In this document: piece by piece, positions 11,827-15,258 of the stretch | How positions within the stretch are numbered: position 1 is the stretch's first letter | How the letters are laid out: the number at the start of each line of letters is the position of its first letter | Source of the DNA: Clostridia bacterium | GTDB lineage: Bacteria > Bacillota > Clostridia > Oscillospirales > Acutalibacteraceae | Direction of reading: 5' to 3' | Length of the DNA stretch: 15,258 bases | Assembly: GCA_017442445.1 (NCBI GenBank) | Contig: JAFRZS010000297.1 | Coordinates: forward strand, 1 to 15,258 | The notes under the pieces: generated by a model | Databases searched by the model: none | What the model was told of the DNA's origin: nothing | Seen by the model: the letters and a program-made list of their open reading frames with translations, nothing else | Made by a program: the position numbers and the translations under genes

Positions 11827-13686
11827 ATGAGACAGTTAAAAATGTATTGGCTCAAGGGTACAGAAATCCAGAAATATGATTTACCCGAAGGCTATACTAT
11901 CACTACATATAAAGACGAAAGCGACAAAGAGGGTTGGCTGAAATGCTGTCAGAACGGCAGATTACTTTCCGATGAAAATAATGTTAACTTGTTTGATGTT
12001 TGTATTACAGGATTCCCCCACATCAACCTTGAAACAGACGTTTTCTTCATTGACCACGAGGGCGAACATGTCGGTACAACAACCGCAGTTTATAATCCCG
12101 AAGAAAACATCGGTCTTGTACATATGGTAGGTATCAGAACAGAGTACCGCGGAAAAGGTCTCGGTAAATTCCTTTGCACCGCCGCACTTGAAAAGCTTAA
12201 TGCACAGGGTGTAAAATATATCAGACTCACAACAGACGATTGGCGTTTAGGCGCAGTTAAATCATATCTCAATGCAGGATTTTTACCTGTTGATTATGAT
12301 GACGATATGAAATTCCGTTGGGAATTATTGCTTGAAACCTTCAAAATTGACAGCGTTGATATGCTCAACGATGATGCAACCTTCAAAATGAAGGTCGGCA
12401 GACCCAAGAAAGTAAAAATCGGTGTTGTCGGTGTAGGTCGCGGCAGAACAATGATGAATTACTGCAACAGCTCAAACAATGCAGAGCTTGTTGCTATCTG
12501 TGACAATTATCTTCCCTTGCTTGAAAAGGCAAAGAAGGAGTATGAAACAGTAACTTTCTACGATAACTTTGATGAATTTATAAATCACGATATGGATGTT
12601 GTTGTTCTTGCAAACTATGCAACAGAACACGCACCCATGGCTATAAGATGTCTTGATAAGGGACTTCACGTTATAAGCGAGGTTTTACCTGTTCAGACAA
12701 TGAAAGAAGCTGTTGAACTTGTTGAAGCAGTTGAAAGATCAGGAAAGTATTACCTCTATGCTGAAAACAACTGCTATATGCCAGCTGCAAGAAAAATGAG
12801 AGAACTTGTAGAACAGGGTGTACTCGGCAAGTTTGAATACGGTGAAGGCGAATATATGCACAATTGCGAACCTATCTGGACAGAAATCACAAGAGGTGAT
12901 CCTGACCATTGGCGCAACAACATGAGTGCTTTCTATTATTGCACACATTCAGCAGGTCCGCTTGTTCACATCAGTCAGAAGAGACCTGTAAAGGTATCAG
13001 GCTTTGAATTACCCTTCAATGACAGAATGGCAAGAATGGGTGCAAAAGCAGGTGCCTTTGCTATGGAAGTTATCACATTTGAAGACGGTTCAATCGCAAA
13101 GAGTCTTCACGGTGTAGGACCCTCAAAAAATTCAACATGGTATTCAATCTACGGCTCAAAGGGACGCATGGAAAGTGCCCGTGAAGATGCTGACAAGGAT
13201 TATGTAAAAGTCCTTTATGTAAACTGTGATAAAGAAGAAGGCGATAACAAGTCAGAATCCGTAAGAGTATCAACTCACGATAATATCAGCGACTTTGCAA
13301 AGGACTCAGGTCACGGCGGCGCAGATTACTACATGATGTATCATTTCATTGAAACAATCAGAGGCCGTAAGGGAATGGACTATATTGATGTCTATGAAGC
13401 TATGGATATGTTCTTCCCCGGAATGTTCGGTTACCGTTCAGCTATGCAGGGCGGAATCCCCGTTGAAATTCCCAATTTCAGAAATCCCGAAGAACGCGAA
13501 AAGTACAGAAACGATACTGAATGTACAGATCCCAAGGTAGCAGGTGATATGCTTATTCCCAGCTATTCAAAGGGTAATCCCGATATTCCTGCAGAGGTCT
13601 ATGAAGGCTATGCAAAGCGCTGGGAAGAAATGTTGGCAGAGCAGGAAGAAAAAGAGTCAGAAAATTACTACAAAAAGAATACTTAA
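11827..13686 (+). CDS. Fusion protein: GNAT acetyltransferase + Gfo/Idh/MocA-family NAD(P)-dependent oxidoreductase
   Basis: A 619-residue cytosolic two-domain protein. Residues about 20-170 form a GNAT N-acetyltransferase: HVGTTTAVYN (strand 4), LVHMVGIRTEYRGKGLGKFL (97-116) with the acetyl-CoA-binding R-x-x-G-x-G segment, and the closing SYLNAGFLPV. After a linker (about 171-194), residues 195-580 are a Gfo/Idh/MocA oxidoreductase: KIGVVGVGRGRTMM (197-210) is the nucleotide-binding loop, VVLANYATEHAPMAIRCLDKG matches the second part of the Rossmann fold, and SEVLPVQTMKEAVELVE stands where relatives have the catalytic-lysine motif EKP; here that lysine is replaced. YAENNCYMPAARKMRELVEQG starts the substrate domain. 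The C-terminus is a charged tail. The joint role could be modification of an amino or keto sugar, but this is inference. AAGGAG precedes the ATG by 7 bases. Confidence 0.9.
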   Translation: MRQLKMYWLKGTEIQKYDLPEGYTITTYKDESDKEGWLKCCQNGRLLSDENNVNLFDVCITGFPHINLETDVFFIDHEGEHVGTTTAVYNPEENIGLVHMVGIRTEYRGKGLGKFLCTAALEKLNAQGVKYIRLTTDDWRLGAVKSYLNAGFLPVDYDDDMKFRWELLLETFKIDSVDMLNDDATFKMKVGRPKKVKIGVVGVGRGRTMMNYCNSSNNAELVAICDNYLPLLEKAKKEYETVTFYDNFDEFINHDMDVVVLANYATEHAPMAIRCLDKGLHVISEVLPVQTMKEAVELVEAVERSGKYYLYAENNCYMPAARKMRELVEQGVLGKFEYGEGEYMHNCEPIWTEITRGDPDHWRNNMSAFYYCTHSAGPLVHISQKRPVKVSGFELPFNDRMARMGAKAGAFAMEVITFEDGSIAKSLHGVGPSKNSTWYSIYGSKGRMESAREDADKDYVKVLYVNCDKEEGDNKSESVRVSTHDNISDFAKDSGHGGADYYMMYHFIETIRGRKGMDYIDVYEAMDMFFPGMFGYRSAMQGGIPVEIPNFRNPEEREKYRNDTECTDPKVAGDMLIPSYSKGNPDIPAEVYEGYAKRWEEMLAEQEEKESENYYKKNT

Positions 13687-13694
13687 TGAAAAGG

Positions 13695-13733
13695 AAGAAG
13701 ACTGTAAACGCGAGTTTTTACAGTCTTCTTTTT
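13695..13733. terminator. Shared convergent terminator
   Basis: A perfect 14-bp stem (AAGAAGACTGTAAA / TTTACAGTCTTCTT) with an 8-base loop ends in TTTTT on the plus strand. It terminates the GNAT-oxidoreductase gene; on the minus strand it begins at the very stop codon of the small cysteine-rich gene, so it probably serves both convergent genes. Confidence 0.88.
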
Positions 13734-13902
13734 AGTCATCTGAAAATTTAATCAGCTTTTTTCTTTTCAGCTTTTTTAAATCGCTATCTTCAATATCAAT
13801 TCTTATACAAGCCGTGCATTGACCTTGAAAATCAAGCTCAATTTCATCAAGAATACAAACACCGTTCTCTTGATAAATGCATAAATCGTTTTCACAGTTC
13901 AT
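13732..13902 (-). CDS. Small cysteine-rich protein of unknown function
   Basis: A 56-residue soluble protein with five cysteines (C3, C8, C16, C29, C32) in the pattern C-x4-C-x7-C-x12-C-x2-C, likely able to bind zinc or an iron-sulfur cluster. The centre is acidic (DEIELD) and the C-terminus is a lysine-rich tail (LKKLKRKK). Similar tiny cysteine proteins are, to my knowledge, common and uncharacterised in clostridia. The start at 13902 has GGTGA 7 bases upstream and lies downstream of a good promoter; a longer reading to 13932 would start inside that promoter. It is divergent from a ribbon-helix-helix regulator with a palindrome between them, so the two are probably co-regulated. Confidence 0.75.
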   Translation of the reverse strand: MNCENDLCIYQENGVCILDEIELDFQGQCTACIRIDIEDSDLKKLKRKKLIKFSDD

Positions 13903-13922
13903 AATTACATCACCTATAGCAT

Positions 13923-13951
13923 AGTATAACACATATGAAATATAAATGCAA
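13923..13951 (-). promoter_or_regulatory. Promoter of the small cysteine-rich gene
   Basis: On the minus strand TTGCAT (13951-13946) and TATACT (13928-13923) are 17 bases apart. The plus-strand gene has the same TATACT box at 13987-13992, so the two divergent -10 boxes form an inverted repeat ATAGTATAA / TTATACTAT. Confidence 0.65.
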
Positions 13952-13959
13952 CCATAAAC

Positions 13960-13977
13960 GGTTATATAAATATAACC
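13960..13977. promoter_or_regulatory. Perfect palindrome between divergent small genes (candidate RHH operator)
   Basis: GGTTATAT-AA-ATATAACC is an 18-base perfect palindrome overlapping the -35 region of the ribbon-helix-helix gene. A further AACC half-site lies 6 bases upstream (13951-13954 region, as GCAACCATAAACGGTT). Spaced short half-sites are typical of ribbon-helix-helix operators; autoregulation is inferred. Confidence 0.55.
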
Positions 13978-14010
13978 TAAAAAGATTATACTATATTACA
14001 GGTGATGAAA

Positions 14011-14184
14011 ATGTTTAAAGTTGATAATGAATTAAAGAGTGCAAACATTCCTAGGACAGTAAGGTTTACTGAACAGTTATTTGAAAAATTGAATGAAACT
14101 GCATCAGAGAACAATATTTCTTTTAATCTGTTAGTTCTTCAATGTTGCAAGTATGCTCTGGACAACATGGAAGAAGAAAAATAA
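14011..14184 (+). CDS. Small ribbon-helix-helix (Arc/MetJ-type) DNA-binding protein
   Basis: A 57-residue protein. After a short N-terminal arm, residues 14-50 read IPRTVRFTEQLFEKLNETAS (strand plus helix A) and NNISFNLLVLQCCKYAL (turn N-x-S-F-N and helix B), the ribbon-helix-helix pattern. RTVRF would be the beta-strand that contacts DNA as a dimer. ATG at 14011 is chosen because AGGTGA is 5 bases upstream; in-frame GTG (14002) and ATG (14005) overlap that site. It could be a free-standing autoregulator or the antitoxin-like half of a pair, but the divergent neighbour does not look like a toxin. It is followed by a terminator after about 50 bases. Confidence 0.82.
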   Translation: MFKVDNELKSANIPRTVRFTEQLFEKLNETASENNISFNLLVLQCCKYALDNMEEEK

Positions 14185-14234
14185 TAATTTGAAATAAGGC
14201 AAACCTAAATAAACGGATAGCCTGCAGAATGACG

Positions 14235-14276
14235 AATAACCGCAAAACTTTGGTAGGGTTGGGCGGTTATTTTTTT
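14235..14276 (+). terminator. Terminator downstream of the ribbon-helix-helix gene
   Basis: A 9-bp stem (AATAACCGC / GCGGTTATT) with a 19-base loop is followed by a run of T residues. The rest of the 298-base gap 14185-14482 holds a hairpin at 14280-14306 (GTAAC-ctgtt-GTTAC core), an A/T-rich inverted repeat around TTGTAAATTGT and ACAATTTATAA (about 14375-14405), and the comFC promoter. No gene is visible there. Confidence 0.8.
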
Positions 14277-14423
14277 ATGCTTATTATGTAACCTGTTGTT
14301 ACAATAAGAAGCAATATTTTATAAAAGTGAGCTATAGAAAAAACTTATGTGTGAGAAGAGTTGGGTCTGCAAAGTTGTAAATTGTAATTGTGCAACAATT
14401 TATAAATTAGATGTCCTTTTTTG

Positions 14424-14452
14424 TTGCTATATTTTAAAATATTTGCTATAAT
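14424..14452 (+). promoter_or_regulatory. Promoter of comFC
   Basis: TTGCTA (14424-14429) and TATAAT (14447-14452) are 17 bases apart, with an extended -10 TGC directly before TATAAT. An AAGGGTGG-type ribosome binding site follows upstream of the ATG at 14483. Confidence 0.68.
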
Positions 14453-14482
14453 GTTGGTGAATTTTGCAAGGGTGGTGGGGCG

Positions 14483-15124
14483 ATGAGATTTATCTTGCTT
14501 GATATTATTTATCCGACTCATTGTGCCGCCTGCGGCGATATTATTGAACCGGGTCAGAAATTCTGCAAGGATTGTAAATCAGAGCTTGAGTTTATAAAAA
14601 TAAAACAGTACAAAAATAAAAATAATAAATTTGACAGATTGATTTCGGTTTTCTGTTATAAAGATGCCGCAAAAAGAGTTGTATTGAGATATAAGTTTCA
14701 TGGCAAAAAATATCTATACAAAACTATGGCGGAATATATGTTCAGAGAGTTTGAAGAAAACTATGATGATATAAACTTTGATTATATAACGAATATTCCG
14801 ATGAGTTTTTCAGAGTATATGAACAGAGGCTTTAATCAGACAAAAGTTTTAGCAAAAGCTTTATCACGAAAAACGAAAATAAAATATAAAAAGCTTTTAC
14901 GAAAAAAGTTCAGTACAAAAAATCAGGTAGGATTAACAGCAAAAGAAAGAGCAGAGAATCTTAAAGGTTGCTTTGAGAATACAGAGAACATAAAAGGGAA
15001 AACTATTCTTCTGGTTGATGATGTAAAAACAACAGGAGCAACTCTTAACGAATGTTCAAAAGTTCTGAGAAAAGCCGGTGCAAAAGGAATCTATTGCATT
15101 ACCTTTGCGATGGCTGACGAATAG
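14483..15124 (+). CDS. comFC: ComF-family phosphoribosyltransferase-like protein
   Basis: A 213-residue cytosolic protein. ComFC-type proteins support natural DNA uptake in competent bacteria but also occur widely where competence is unproven. The N-terminus has a four-cysteine zinc ribbon, C14-x2-C17 and C28-x2-C31. The C-terminal half is a type I phosphoribosyltransferase fold: YITNIPMSFSEYMNRGFNQTKVLAKAL is the ComF signature segment, and ILLVDDVKTTGAT (175-187) is the PRPP-binding loop with its paired acidic residues. KNQVGLTAKERAENLKGCF is the conserved Q-x-GL-x3-ER-x-N element. Length fits the family. No comFA helicase gene precedes it. pyk follows after 17 bases and is probably in the same transcript. 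Confidence 0.93.
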   Translation: MRFILLDIIYPTHCAACGDIIEPGQKFCKDCKSELEFIKIKQYKNKNNKFDRLISVFCYKDAAKRVVLRYKFHGKKYLYKTMAEYMFREFEENYDDINFDYITNIPMSFSEYMNRGFNQTKVLAKALSRKTKIKYKKLLRKKFSTKNQVGLTAKERAENLKGCFENTENIKGKTILLVDDVKTTGATLNECSKVLRKAGAKGIYCITFAMADE

Positions 15125-15141
15125 AAGAAGGGATGGATAGA

Positions 15142-15258
15142 ATGAGAAAGACAAAAATTGTTTGTACAATCGGTCCTGCAAGTGACAGCGAAGAAATAAT
15201 GCGTTCTCTCATTGAAAGCGGAATGAATGTTGCGCGTCTTAATTTTTCACACGGCACA
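15142..15258 (+). CDS. pyk: Pyruvate kinase, N-terminal part (3' truncated by window edge)
   Basis: Pyruvate kinase makes pyruvate and ATP from phosphoenolpyruvate in glycolysis. The first 39 codons show the unmistakable start of the catalytic TIM barrel: RKTKIVCTIGPAS (2-14), then SLIESGMNVARLNFSHGT (22-39) with the substrate-binding Arg and the N-F-S-H-G motif. GAAGGG lies 9 bases before the ATG. It starts 17 bases after comFC with no promoter or terminator between, so the two form an operon. Confidence 0.97.
   Translation, partial: MRKTKIVCTIGPASDSEEIMRSLIESGMNVARLNFSHGT

Noticed and set aside
13732..14184. Divergent small pair as a toxin-antitoxin system
   Set aside because: The ribbon-helix-helix protein could be an antitoxin, but such pairs are normally co-directional and the partner is a cysteine-rich protein with no resemblance to a known toxin family.

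Overview
The window comes from a low-GC, Gram-positive anaerobe, most likely a gut or rumen clostridium of the Ruminococcaceae/Oscillospiraceae type. The grounds are strong AGGAGG-like ribosome binding sites, the tuf, comFC and pyk genes of a Firmicute, several lipoproteins with Thr/Asn/Lys-rich linkers, and a secreted BspA-like leucine-rich-repeat protein carrying a type I dockerin. The species cannot be named from the sequence alone. No transposase, integrase, phage gene, CRISPR array, tRNA or rRNA is visible.

Layout. (1) 1-547: the 3' end of tuf (EF-Tu), its terminator, and a gene-free stretch with a decayed short repeat and more hairpins. (2) 548-1337: a divergent pair, a SLOG-like Rossmann protein (minus) and a small XRE-type regulator (plus), around a control region with two palindromes and a long inverted repeat. 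(3) 1338-1583: no gene, but an unusually dense series of hairpins that may be a structured RNA, a complex 3' UTR or a repeat remnant. (4) 1584-4256 (minus): a two-gene operon of a YfcC/DcuC-family carboxylate transporter and an FAD-dependent oxidoreductase. (5) 4391-5509: the secreted LRR-dockerin protein. (6) 5585-7818: melA (GH4 alpha-galactosidase, minus) divergent from an AraC-type regulator (plus), a likely local sugar-response module. (7) 7885-11777: four tandem paralogous lipoproteins of a family I do not recognise, in two transcription units. (8) 11827-13686: a fusion of a GNAT acetyltransferase to a Gfo/Idh/MocA oxidoreductase, behind only a weak terminator. (9) 13732-14184: a divergent pair of tiny genes, a five-cysteine protein and a ribbon-helix-helix regulator, with a perfect palindrome between them. 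(10) 14483-15258: comFC followed by the start of pyk.

How it fits together. Housekeeping genes (tuf at the left, comFC-pyk at the right) flank an accessory stretch for carbohydrate and organic-acid use and the cell surface: alpha-galactoside hydrolysis under a neighbouring AraC regulator, a carboxylate carrier with its redox enzyme, a dockerin protein for scaffold attachment, and an expanded lipoprotein family. The least explained elements are the lipoprotein family (its last member looks like a mosaic of two others), the GNAT-oxidoreductase fusion, the hairpin-rich segment at 1340-1570, and the palindrome-controlled small divergent gene pairs.
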